Assembly (NCBI GenBank): GCA_950295325.1
Contig: OX485804.1
Span: forward strand, 1,612,001 to 1,676,000
Source of the DNA: Polytrichum commune
Lineage: Eukaryota; Streptophyta; Polytrichopsida; Polytrichales; Polytrichaceae
Length of the DNA stretch: 64,000 nucleotides
Direction of reading: 5' to 3'
Shown: positions 22,305 through 34,350 of the stretch, piece after piece
Layout of the letters: each line of letters opens with the position of its first letter
Numbering within the stretch: position 1 is the first letter of the stretch
The notes under the pieces: model-generated
Told to the model about the DNA's origin: nothing
What the model saw: the letters and a program-made list of their open reading frames with translations, nothing else
Databases searched by the model: none
Made by a program: the position numbers and the translations under genes

Positions 22305-25300
22305 ATTCCTCACACGAGGTTGCACCTCACCAAGGGGAAAGTATTGCAACCCAACAGTGGGTATAGGGAAGGCACCCATGAATTTGCACTTAATTCCATC
22401 ATGCCAAAACACAAACTACCCATTTCAATATCATGTCCTCTATGTTTTGATACAAACCAAATTCATTCATGTGAGGTAGCTTGAGCACTGTGTTGGCTAT
22501 GCAACCTCTCATGGAACAAGCCATGATGTTCTACTAGCTTGATCAAGAAATCAAAATAAACCTCAACAAGGGAGAAATTAAATTGTGCATCCTCCCCTCT
22601 CAAAAAGTCATTCCTATCATGATCCCATATATCTTGGAAAAATCTCAAACCTCCCTTGTAAAGGATGAAGGCCCTAGCCATGGTGATCCTGAAATATAGG
22701 CCTTGGCACCACCAAAGTTTAAATCATAAAATATCCTATCCTCCAAACATGAAGGACAGAGAAAAGTGGTTGTGTGCGCCATCACCTTCCACAACTAAGC
22801 AATATGGCATTGTTCTTGTAGTTGAGACCTATGATATTTAATGGCAGACTTAGTAGCTTTGCTTTGGGGATCTAAGTGGAGCTGAACTTGCTAAAATTCA
22901 AGGGATTTTCTTAGTCTAGCCTCTTCCACCTTGTCCACGGCAACTCTTGAATACAAAATTGTTGATAATATTTAACGAATTCCCTAAGTTTTGTAAGGAA
23001 AGGCATTTGAGGAGGAGATGCCTCCCATAAGGCCTTAATAGAGTCTTTGGTTTCTTGCAAAAATTTAGAGTTAACCTTCCAAGAGGAGCCACCTAGGGAA
23101 CTAGTGCTAAGAAGAGAGATTTGGTGGTGGTCAAAAAATGATGAATCTCCAAGTATCTTATAATGCATAATATGGGAAGATGGGTTCTGGATTGAACAAG
23201 AAAATGAGTAGAATATATCCACTCTAGCTAAAACTTGAACACCATCATCTTGTAAGTTGTCCCATGAGTAGATAGGACCATCCCCTCTACTAAAATAATC
23301 ATCAATGTTATACTTGTTCTTAATTTCTACCTATTATAATTCTTCCTTAAGTCCCATTAGATGGCTACAAGTAGATGTGGACCTATCTAAAGGGCTCTTA
23401 GCCATATTAAAGTCACCAATCATAATCCATTTGTAGTACGTTGGGAGAAACTGACAAACTTCCTCCCACATGACACACCTTTCCCCATCCATATCTCACA
23501 AGGGGTGCACCTACACTTGATTTATGTATACACGTATGAGAATCCCCTACTTAAAGGGGGGGGGGAGGTATTTACCTCCGTCCATTGAAAATTTATCACC
23601 CTATAAGTAGCTAAATTTACACTAAATGGTATTTTCTAACACCCTATCATTATACATAAAATTTAGAGTAGCATAATTATAATCACCATGTCTTATTTAT
23701 AAGTTGTAGCAATTTCATGTGAACAATCTGCACATACATTATGCATACAATACACTATGCATACATTACACTGCTCAAATATTACTTTGCACATTACACA
23801 CATACAACCATCATATTGTAAACTTTAGCACATTACGTATGGTTCTTGAACCCCCCCCAAAAAAAAACCCTAAATAAGCCAACCCACCCTTTCATTGCTG
23901 GATGACGGTATTTTTCATCCAAAGGCGACCGTTTCAACAAATCCATCCCCATGTCCACACACATTTTGCTTATTTCTCATCCAATTCTAGATGTTTTATG
24001 TTGAACCTATAAATTGAAAAAATGTAAATTTAATTATGTTTATGCTACTTTACATTTAAATATAAAAATACCACAACTTAAACCACACCATACATTATAT
24101 ATAATTCCCAAATTCACATTTAAAGGACGCTATTGTATATCTAAGAGAAATGTAAAAATCATGTGTCTTGAATAAAATCCATCTTATATTTTCTCGCACA
24201 TGGTTTCTACACTTTTGCCAGTCCCCCCCCCCCCCCCCAAGCCATATTTGTGGCTTAGACATGAAGAATTCCATGATGCCCACCTCTTAGCCTTTGAATC
24301 TAATCCCTTTGACTAGGGGTAGGGAAACTTGATCATAGATGAGCGCTTGCAATCTTAGGTGGATGTAGATGGCAATTCTCCCTCTCTCTACCCCTAGTCT
24401 CATATCGTCAACCTCATTACTAGGACTAGCCTCAAGGGCCCAAAGCTTGTCTCTCCTCCAAAACATCCTAATCTTCCTATCCACATTGGCACCTCTTAAT
24501 TTATGTTCTTGTAAACAAGAAAACGGTAGAACCGTGAGGCTCTGTCCTTTGTTATGAAAGACTATAATTGTAGTTGATTACTTTGCTCATGCCAATCCAT
24601 GGCTATTCACTATACCAAACCTTTCTTGGATTTTGTGCACCTTCTTCTCAAATACGGGTCAAGGATTGAAGCTACTCATTTATCACTCAAATTTTTAAAA
24701 ATAAATAATCAAGAACTGCCGAAATAACTATAATTAACTAGATTTCTTTCAATACATTTTAGGGAGCACTTATATATATATATATATAGTTAACATCCAC
24801 ATTACATAAAGTGGACCAAAAATAATAAGAACAAGTAACGTCCAAGTGTGAACACAAAGTGGTTAGGAAATTTGCTCTTGAAATGAAGAAGTTGATGCAT
24901 AGTCTCTGTCCTACAGACAAAGCCAACAAAGGACCTCAACCTTGGGAGAAAGGCTATTAAGACAATCCCTAATAATCCCTACTTTATGATCATTGTTGAT
25001 GCCCCGAACATTAATAGATAAGAGGTGTAATTTCATGAGAGGATGCAGAAGATGGAAGGATATCACCTAAACCTTTTTCACTCTTGTCTTTAGATGGAAT
25101 CTACTAAAGCTCCACCACAAGTTGAAGCTAGGGGCCACCTCACTACTTTGTTGGGTGTTCCTACGTGCAAATATTTACATCATCGTCTCTTGAAGTTCCA
25201 TGCATCCTACCTTAATGATGTGGTCAAGAAAAATGCTCCTAAAAAATCATGAAACATAATCCATTTTTGACCATATCAGATTCCAAAAAGATTTCTCGTC

Positions 25301-28191
25301 CAATGAGAATGGCGTAGGCCTTAGACTATAACTTAGCCTTAACATAGCTTAAATGTACATTGTGAGCCCAACTAAAGCACATTTTTAAAAATTCAAGCAG
25401 TTCTCCTAGTTGCTCGTGGTTATATATGAAAAGGAGCATTCCTTTCCCATCGAAGTGAAAAAAAAAAAAAAGTAAATCATAACCGCAATCACCTCCTGGC
25501 ATGCCATAAATGATGCTTCACTTAATATGGGCCACTTCACACACGAGCCAAGAGCCGTGACCATGAAATTGTGAGAGCCCAACATAAAGTTTCCAAAGGC
25601 CATCCCAAGATACCTCCAAAATCATGTAGTGTGGTCACAAATCTTCAAGTGTAGTGTGAAGCCATATGTGACCAGGCCCTCAACCAAATGTTATTTCAAT
25701 GAATTTTTATTCATGCGGGTCCTCACACATGATAAGATAGAATAACTCAACGGTTGTGAGCATTCGGAGTGCCATGGTCTCCCAATTTTGTGTTAGGCCT
25801 ACCTCCAAGAGGTGGTTTTTGATAATAGTCCAAGTGACCATGAAATATTATTCATTCGATGCCATGTAGGAATCCATGTAGACTTTACATCCATATTGCA
25901 TTCACATATTATATAGTTTGTGCAATTGGCCATGGATCCTCTCATGCATTAGACAAGATTATCTTCAATGTACTATTAATGTACAAGGGTGCAAGCACAA
26001 TACAAAGGACCATGAAAGTGCTATGGTATTTTAAAACCATTGTTTTTGGGGTCAAACACCTAAAAGTAGTAGCAAAATGTTGTTTAAATTTAAAAAAAGT
26101 TCATGGTGACCTTTATTTTTGTGTTAAGTACTTAGATGTAGAATATCAAGATGGGATCTTCAAAATTTATTATTAAAAGTAATGCTCAAAAGAAAATGGC
26201 TAGATTTGGTTTTGGACATATATTTCATGATCTTTTCTATTTTCAACTTGAATTTTTTCCTCATGTTCCTTGATTTCATTATGCAGTTGAGGTCATCATC
26301 AAATCATTTTGTAGAAATTCATCAATTCAATGTAATTTTATAATATTTAGAGTTCTGAAAAATAATTACTTGTTCAATATGACCACTTGCACACCCACTT
26401 GCACCTTCTTCTAAAATTTGTAGATTTCTTTTGATGATGTTTTTTCAACATAAATTGCTTGGCTTTGTAGATCAATATGTTATTTAATTTTGATAATTTT
26501 CAAAAAAATAAAATTCAAAGTTAGTATATATTTTTGGAATCACTCTCACTTGTGCAAGGATCAAGAGCTGCCCATTTTACCGTACTTGCACCCACACTGC
26601 GTTGATTTCATACTTAAAACCTTAGAGGTGTGAGAGGCCCATTACGGACCTCAATATTTCATAAGAGGATTTTAGGATTTGTTTTTGATATGTGGAATTG
26701 AATTTGTCAAAAATACCCTATCTAGACTTAGAAATATATTCTCATTCATTATTTCCATCGTAACATACAATTATGCAAATAGAGCTAAATTAGGCAGATT
26801 GGTGTTTTAATAAGTGATGTAGAATCAATTATTACATACCATGTGCATTTAATCACCGTTATCTCATTTAACCTTATATTGCTTTCTTGCTTGTTTGATA
26901 AGTTGTGCTTAATATGAATTCAATGAAAGAGAGCAAATGTAATGCTATTTCAATACTTATTGGGGAGTTTGTACAAATTGTTGTGTATCCCATTTGAAAA
27001 TACCCCTGGTCCCTTTAAGGGTAAAGGATTCCAAGTTCAATGAGCCACAACTTTAAGTTACACCCTAACCTTTGTAATATCACCCATCTTAAATCCCACT
27101 TCCATTCCTATATCCCCAAACCCTAGGGAACGGATTTTTCATTTTAAATCTCCTTCCTTGTTGTCACATTCCCCTCCGACACATCACGGGTTTTGACATT
27201 AAGGTAAACTACCAAAGAATTCAAACCACATCTTCACACACATCATGTTGTCATCATTGTCATTATTGTCAATATTTCAATGTTGACATCATATTATTCC
27301 ATAATGGCACGTGCTACATTGATCCTTTGTTATCACACATCCATGTTAAGACTACATACCTCCTCAATACCATATGCACTTTGGTTGCCACAACAATGTG
27401 ATATTAGGGAGGTTAGAGTGGATACTAAGGACACACACTGGTTATTTTAATGGAGCAGACCAAAGTTTGAGTAGCTAATGCCCCCTTCCCACTTGACTTT
27501 AGTTCAGCCTAAAAGTTGGTTCTAAAAATACAACCTTCGCACCATCATCACTATCTAGTCCCAAGCCTAGTTGGCAAATGATGTGGCATGGTTTAAAAGT
27601 GGAGGTTTTAAGCCTCAAGCACCGACCCTCCCATCGGTACCTAGACACGAGGCAAGAATGTAGGACCTTTGAAAGTGTCGCTTCCTGCCCTTGTGATTGG
27701 TTGCTTGTAGTCTGAGCTATGAGGGCACGAGGAGCTTCATTAACAAAAACCGATGATAAGATAGATGAGTAGTAAGGCATTTGGGGATGGGACAAAAACT
27801 ATCCAACATTCATTGCTTGCTAAATAGAACAATGAACAAGTGTGAAAACTACTTAACTAAAACCTACTCGAAAATCTCCGGAACAAGTTCTTATAGGTGC
27901 ATTGGGATAGTTGAATGCCTCCGCTATAACCAAGAGAGCTTTCACAACATTAAGTAGCAATGCTATTGGGGTATCCTTTGGGGTTGTGGGTGGGTGCAAG
28001 GCAATTGAGCATAAAGTGGAAATATTACTAGGCTAAATAAAGGTGAAATGTACAAATTTAGTGTCTCACACAAAATGCAATCAAAGCTTGTTCTTGATAC
28101 TTTGTAATAAATGCTAAAGAGTGAAAGTAACTACCTAAATTGATTAAAAATAGTCTAAGTAATATTCAAAGATAACACTACATTTGCTCTT

Positions 28192-28233
28192 AAAAGAGCA
28201 TCAAACCGGCGCGCGCCAGTTTGATGCTCTTTT
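28192..28233. repeat. Near-perfect 42-bp palindrome with GC-rich centre
   Basis: Two 21-nt arms with no spacer, aaaagagcatcaaac... and ...gtttgatgctctttt, meet at a GGCGCGCGCC-like centre. Only one position is mismatched. The flanks are AT-rich. It may be a tiny inverted-repeat element or an excision or inversion scar. Confidence 0.9.
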
Positions 28234-28676
28234 GGGAAGGTCAATCCAGGGGTGCTAAATAATGTTATGTACCCGATTTATACGAAAGACTTTAGTCATT
28301 TGGTAAAGTTAGGTGGGAGGGGGGCATAAGACTTTTTGACGAAAGTTGGCTTAAAGGTTGTGTCACTTGTGTGTATCTTTTTTTAGTAGCTCACTCAATC
28401 TGAATGTGGCTCCAGCCTCCTTAGAGAAAGATTCTTACACTAATGAAGTTACAAGAGAACGTGGTCACAAGTTCAACATGGTTTCAAAGAGGATTATTGT
28501 ACAATTGACAACAAGCTCTAGATCAAGGGCATGCTCATTTAACAAAGGAGTCGTTTGGAGCTGTGTTATTTGACCATGTTTTCTACTACATTGTTTATTG
28601 GTATGGTGAATAAACTTACTTTGACCCTCCCTGAGATAGGCATACAAATCCAAATTTAATCATCTCAAGATCTCAC

Positions 28677-28902
28677 CAGTGATGGGGGAGATTTTGGGGC
28701 ATAATCGGTTGAGATCCTAGTGTTTGCAAGTCCAACCGGTTACATGTTCACATCCTTCGGGTTTCCTTTACTAAATTGGGGTATATTTTCTAGATTCTTC
28801 TAAAACGATCGGTAATTTTTATGAAGTCTTGAACTTCAACCGGTTATTTTTCAAACTCAACCGGTTCATATGTAACTAACTGCCGGTTCTCCCCGATCAT
28901 AG
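28677..28902. mobile_element. hAT-like MITE, family 'GGGGAGA', copy B (intact)
   Basis: The left end is CAGTGATGGGGGAGA; the right end reverse complemented is CTATGATCGGGGAGA. The 8-bp target duplication GATCTCAC lies at 28669-28676 and 28903-28910. The 226-bp body has several ACCGGTT-like motifs and no coding capacity. Related copies are at 15830-16196 and 53237-54223. Confidence 0.85.
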
Positions 28903-28910
28903 GATCTCAC

Positions 28911-30138
28911 ATACATGTATGTAATCTAATAATGGACAACATTATGTGACTTTTAGCTAGATTCCTCATCTATTTCTCTATTCAATATAATAGAGAACGC
29001 TTTAGCTAGTTGCTTCAACTTTGCACACTTTTTATTTTTAGTCATTCAAATTTTTGGTTGAAGTGAAGAGATCCTTCTTCCCACATGTAAACTTTATGAA
29101 GTTGGCTTCCAAAACAAGAGGTCAATATATATTAAAAAAAGAAAGTGTTGGCGATAGTGAGTTCAAATGTCTTGAACATGAAGAGTGGTATGAAAGGGGT
29201 ATGAAAGATTCAAGTTCATTAGAAATTTGTGTTGTGAGACAATAAAGGGCTAAGTTGTGGACATTTGAAAAATGGTAAACCTAAGGTGAGCATGCCTAAT
29301 TTGGTTATTCGACCTGTATTTGAGTATTTTTGTGGTTACATGTAAATCTAAGAATGTACTTAGAGAGACACATGTTCAAAAGATATTGGACTACAAGCTC
29401 AAAGTTTGTTAGCTATTTTAGGTTCTCTCTCTATATATAGCATACTAGGCCTCAATATTGAACAATATCAAGACATACTTAAAAACTTGCATGACAATTT
29501 CAAGGAAGATGAATCTTCACTTTGAGAATGATTAAGATACTCATATGAAGTCCAAAAAGTATGAGGAAAGTGGCTAAATATATGGAGCCCTTCATGTGGA
29601 TTGCTAATCATCTTGTACGTATTGCATGTTTAACATCTTATTAAGATAGGAGAAGTGGACTAATAAAAGAAGTGTATAATTCCACTTACATTAGTGGGCT
29701 CAATTTGCCCTTGATATATATCAAGGACAATGTTATGAAAGTTCCATGTTCATTGCAATGTGCCCGGTGCAATAACATAAATGAGCCTATTATGGTTACT
29801 TCCAAGAGGCTTGGCCTACTATGTTATGGAATAAATCAAAGTCAAAAACTTAGTCAACTAGCAACTCTTATACAAACCCTATTATACCAAGAAAAAAACG
29901 AAAAGAAAAGAAAAAACTACGCCTGTATGTAAATACCGGCATGAAGGTGAGCCCGTTGGCCTAGTGCTGATCACGGTATTCCGTGATGCAGCATAGGTTT
30001 TATGCGTCCATTAGGAGGTGGGCTCTGGGTAGTCAAGTTATAGTCAACTCCAACTTGTTTACGCGGACATATCATACACTGTAATTGGTTTATGTATGAT
30101 TAATGCAATGAAATGCAAGACGGTCTTGCTGCTTGCAG
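28911..30138. other. Intergenic with an old dispersed repeat
   Basis: The segment 29507-29625 is a diverged direct copy of 7096-7210. At 30030-30056 two TAGTCAA motifs appear, matching the motif that crowds 31.4-32.96 kb. This may be the left subterminal region of the element carrying the gene at 30139. No gene is supported before 30139. Confidence 0.4.
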
Positions 30139-31994
30139 TAAAGTTGCAACGGGATCCAAGTCGTGAGGAGATTGAGTATGAGATGCAACGACAAAAGGCT
30201 CGTAGGAAGCAACCGGTAGGCACTTCAAATGTGTCCCACATATCTGCTAGCGCAAGCGGAGCGCAGATGTTGTCTCCATCCCTTGTAATGGAAGTAAAAT
30301 CAATGAAGCGCGACTTTTATACCCGAATGGATGGGATAGAGGCAAGTGTGAAGGCAATCATGACAACCCTAAACATACCAGTTGTGGAAGACCGTAATAC
30401 TTGCAATGTGCAGCGGCTTTCATCATTCGAGCAATGGCAGTCAACTCCGAACACGGATAGCATGGCTCCGGATCAATCCACAGGAGAGAATATGATTACC
30501 TCACAGAGATTGGGCGGACTTCACCAGAGTACATCTGAGTGCTTGCTGAATTCGGTAGTGTTTCTCAGCAAAGTTTAACATGAATATGCTTTGGCCAATT
30601 TTTGTATGTGACCACCCTACACCCTAAACCTTGACTACATATTGTTGCCCATGTTTTGTAGTTCCTAGTCCAGAAATTGGCCTCATCAAAATCCAAAGGA
30701 GATTCAAGAGAAGAATGTCCTGAAAATGACAACGCTCCTGTGGTACACGCACACACTACAGATGAGCAAAAGGTGACATCTACAACACTCTGAACATAGA
30801 TCTTGTGACCACAACATATCCAAATACATATAATGTTGGCAATTGAAGTTGATGATGTTGTTCTTCTCTCGAGTTTGAATTCTGAACTTCATTATCTTGA
30901 ATTGGCTTGCTTTGGAATGTTGTTTATTGTTGACTTAATGTTAGTCAGTTGGATTCTCTGTATAGGGGAAGAAACGGAAGGTAGAAGATGGAAGTCCATC
31001 ACAACAGGAGGTTCCAGAATTGGACAAAGAAAACGATCAGGAGGTAAGCTTGGGCTCAAGGGAGAAGGTGGCCCCATATGTTGCAGTTGACAAAGGGGGT
31101 GGGATAGGAACTCCGAAGAAGAGGCCGCGGGCCACGGAGTTGCAGAAGCTACAGATTGGAATCCATGAACCACAAATGCCACGGAAATTACGAACTAAAC
31201 ACTATGTGGAAAAGGATTCGGAGAAGATTGGCAAAACTCAGTTGGAAACAAGGAGGGCTGGTAAAGAGAAGGTTGTGGAGGAGAAGCAACCACCTCCGAG
31301 AGCCAAGACATGTGATGTGAAGGCACCCAAAGAGAAGGACGGCAAAGGGGATGATGCAGGAAAGCGCCCCCCCAAAAAAGGTGCAGCCAAAACCACAAAG
31401 GTACAAAGTATCTATCACTTTCTCAAATTTTACGTAGACATTGTTCTTGGAATTGTGATAGACTAGTCAAGTCTTGGAACAGTGTGACTAACTATAGTCA
31501 CCATGTGGAAATACTGCACTTCATCATAGACACTTTAGTAGAAACTCTGACTATGAATAATCACTCTTGCGGTTTTTGCTTTGCTCGCTGGTAGTAGTCA
31601 GCAAAAGAGAAGTCATGTATCCACGGTCAGAACTATAACTAACCCCTAAAACTCGTCAATGCTTTTGTAGGAAAAAAACACATTGAAGGAGACAAAAGCA
31701 GTGCCACCCTTTGCATCAGGAGGCATTGTAAAAATCATGGGAATAAGAGTCGACGAGGAGTCGCTTTTAGTAGGGGACGGGAGGGTCACGAGTCTTCCGG
31801 GGGGGGGGACAGTGCACAAAGTAGTTATCTATGAAGGGACTGTGTCCGTGGAAGTATTGTGGAGCCACGATGATGCATATGTGTTATATCGGAGCATAAT
31901 GTTAGATGATCCACCAGTCACAAAAATTGGCGACGCTGTTGGGCAGTTTATTTTGTGGCCCACAGAATGTTTGCGCCACAGTCCGAAAGCTTAG
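30139..31994 (+). CDS. CACTA/EnSpm transposon-associated protein, 5' end uncertain
   Basis: Four exons join in phase: 30139-30554, 30674-30772, 30966-31400, 31671-31994 (about 424 residues; the true first exon may lie upstream). Exon 1 begins with RDPSREEIEYEMQRQKARR, which resembles the C-terminus of the Ptta/En/Spm plant transposase domain, followed by a helical segment (MKRDFYTRMDGIEASVKAI). Exon 3 opens with GKKRKVEDG, a strong SV40-type nuclear localisation signal, then a Lys-rich region. Exon 4 ends in VTKIGDAVGQFILWPTECL, matching the IGDAVGSFVAWP-type motif (DUF8039) common in plant transposon-linked proteins. Intact frames and splice sites mean it is not badly decayed. No catalytic TNP2-type transposase was found, so the element appears non-autonomous or the gene co-opted. 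Confidence 0.55.
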
Positions 31995-32960
31995 CTCCTG
32001 TTATTTTCTAGGAACCTCAGCTTGCTTATGGGAGGACTATACTCAGAAATTTTTATTGTCAATATAACTTGGTATTTTTACCCATGTATGGAATCCCACT
32101 AGTATTCGTTTCTATGGAATGGTTGAGATGCGCAGCTGAGCTTTTTACCACAAATAGTACAGCCAAACATACAGAAATATGCATCTACTTCTATCACTAG
32201 TCATATTAATTTGACTACTTATAATAACAATATTAAAAATAAGGACCATAACTATTCACATGTAGTGACTAGAATCAGTCACCAATCTGGAATGTACAAC
32301 TAAAGTGAATTAGCAGAAGTGACTTTGCGTAGTCCTTTTCAATTGAAGTGAATTACTGAAATGATTGTTGGTGGTGAAGAAGACTATGTTTGATGACTAC
32401 TGAATGCCAATAATGTGATTAGTTTTAGTCAAAGTAAACCCTAGATTGTCCACCATGAACTACAACAACAAAATGCCTTGGGAATTGAACCCTAAATGTA
32501 GTGGAGACCACACATAGATATGAGCTTGACTAACCCGTTACTAATCCTCAACTACTCTTTGATTAATCCTAGTCCGACTAATGTGACTAAATATAGTGGA
32601 ATGTTGTACCAAAGATGACTATTTTTTTACGGATCATACACATTTATTATGACTAGAGTAATTATTGACATGACTAAGCATTTACTAGGTATAGTCAACA
32701 TATCATGACTATGTTTAGTACAGTGGGCACTACTTGTTTACTAATGTTAGTCAACAGTGCGTGACTATATGTAGTGAAGACAGACGATGTCCCAAGGGCG
32801 GTGCCAATCGAGGTCCCAAAAGGGCCTTGGGAACGCGCATAGGGAACGCGCATAGGGAACGAAATGCCAATAGAATAAACCATAGTCAATTTGTTGCAAG
32901 CGACTGGTCCGACCTGACAAGCATTTTACTGACTTTGCGACTACAGTAGTCCTAGTCAAG
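31401..32960. repeat. TGACTA/TAGTCA motif cluster, likely transposon subterminal region
   Basis: More than 20 copies of TGACTA, TAGTCA or one-base variants occur in both orientations, mostly in the AT-rich stretch after the gene at 30139-31994 and also in its last intron. EnSpm/CACTA elements carry such dense subterminal repeats as transposase binding sites. The exact ends (CACTA...TAGTG) were not fixed. A candidate right end is the TAGTG at about 32772. Confidence 0.6.
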
Positions 32961-32980
32961 TACCTGGTTTTATACGATTT

Positions 32981-33331
32981 TCAGTCAAAAACCCCAATCA
33001 AAAAAACATGTTTTTGGCATAGTGGGTTATATTGTATAGTATGTGGCGGGATGGTTGCTATTATATGGATGTCTGCTTGTCCAGTGATTGGTAGATGTTG
33101 TGGGGTCCAGTCTTTATAGTTGATTATTAAGATGGTGGTGGTTTGGTTATCTTCTTTGGCGGCCATCCTAGCCCAATGGATGGCTTCGAGGGTCGAGTTG
33201 TGGGAGGTTAACTTGGTGACTTTCCCTTCCTTTGTGACGAAAGCATACCTACTCATATGAGATCTTCTCAAAATACTGGTGAGTGTGGGACAAATATGAA
33301 CATTGACTTTTTGACTATCCCAAATTCCCAA
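32981..33331 (-). pseudogene. Possible retroelement or other mobile-element coding fragment
   Basis: Open on the minus strand for 116 codons without a proper ATG start context. Stretches such as KVTKLTSHNSTLEAIHWARM and IHIIATIPPHTIQYNPL look like coding sequence rather than chance. I believe this resembles repetitive non-LTR-retroelement-associated proteins but cannot confirm the family. No reverse transcriptase or RNase H motif is visible. It lies among other mobile-element debris. Confidence 0.35.
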
Positions 33332-33937
33332 TCAATGAGGCGTCAATATATTCCTTAAGAGAATATTATAAATACTCGTTTTAGGAGAATATTGAACCTT
33401 TTTTGCACCCAAGAATAGGTAATTGACTAAGACATGTCTATGCTAAAAAGCGATAAGATTCGGACATGCAGTGAAACCCTTAAATGACAATCAAATTGAT
33501 TGAAACATATTTAAGTCAAAGTTCAACATAGTTTAATGCTATGTTTGCTTGCATCATGGGGGTCACCGAGGCACGTAAACTCCTACGGTGCTTTGAAAAA
33601 AACTGCCACTAAAACAATGAACGGGTAGTGCCAACAATTAGTTACAAGCTAGCCGGTTGATTTTGAGAATTTCCGAATGCAATTGGAAAGTTTAGGAAGG
33701 GGTTCCGGAAGAAATTCAAGGTTTACGGAAATGGGCCGATTAGAAGAAAAAAATGCCGGCATTAAGGCAAGTTGCCCTAGAGTATCCACGGCAAATTACT
33801 GATTGAAAATTTATTTTCACAGCGGGCAGCCGACCAAATATATATATTTAAGGTAATTTTTTCAATACTATGCATAGTTGGAGACTATGCCTTGTTGGCT
33901 TGTGGTTTAGGGTTAGTGTGGCTTGTGGTTTAGGCAT

Positions 33938-34224
33938 GTGAGCGTGCTTTCAGTGTGCATAATTTGATCAAGACCAAAGTTAGAAATAGGTTGGGTAGTA
34001 AGAATCTCGATGCAATGCTGCGAATTGCCTTGGAAGGGCCAAATGAGGAGGTAGATGACATAATTGATGACACTATCCCACTTTGGAAGAAAGACAGTAA
34101 GTACCGTTTTTTGTATGCTAATCCCTCTTCTTATTTGAATTCTCCTAATACAGTGAGTGTAAGTGACGTGTCTTGTTCGTTTGGGGCAATTGATGCTAAC
34201 GGCAATGGTACGCAAATTTCGTGA
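33938..34224 (+). pseudogene. hAT transposase C-terminal fragment
   Basis: Reads CERAFSVHNLIKTKVRNRL...LDAMLRIALEGP, the conserved C-terminal dimerisation region of plant zinc-finger (ZBED-type) hAT transposases, where ERAFS.....KT..RNRL is typical. It then continues with an acidic patch and 'IPLWKK' to a stop at 34224. Nothing upstream encodes the DDE catalytic core or the BED finger, so it is a 5'-truncated remnant. It could be the decayed source of the hAT-like MITEs nearby, but the ends were not compared. Confidence 0.7.
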
Positions 34225-34295
34225 TTTTTCAATACTAACTAGCCTCCGGATAATACTTGGACCCTTTTGTGGTGCTTGTATTTTCTGAAGGCTAA

Positions 34296-34350
34296 ATCCT
34301 TAGCCCTAATATGGTAGGGGCTTTGCCAGGTTCAACTCCTGCTAAGGATA
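34296..34350 (+). other. tRNA-like sequence lacking an anticodon arm (tRNA pseudogene or SINE head)
   Basis: ATCCTTA (34296-34302) pairs with TAAGGAT (34343-34349), followed by A like a discriminator base. Directly before the 3' strand is a T-arm shape: stem ccagg/cctgc (4 of 5 pairs) around the 7-nt loop TTCAACT. GGTTCAACTCC exactly fits the pol III B-box consensus. TAGCCC...TGGTAGGGGC resembles a D-arm and A-box. No anticodon arm fits between D- and T-arm, so it cannot be a working tRNA. Confidence 0.5.

Larger units (their letters stand above)
20702..28668. other. AT-rich gene desert
   Basis: About 8 kb without a supported gene on either strand; short open frames are no longer than expected by chance. 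It holds homopolymer tracts (poly-C at about 24223-24238, poly-A near 25459), a short TA microsatellite at 24773-24787, a 14-bp-stem hairpin at 22265 and a 42-bp palindrome at 28192. Probably decayed transposon sequence, but no coding remnant is recognisable. Confidence 0.5.

Noticed and set aside
29945..30010. A-box-like TGGCCTAGTGC as a tRNA or SINE start
   Set aside because: No matching B-box or tRNA fold follows within a plausible distance.
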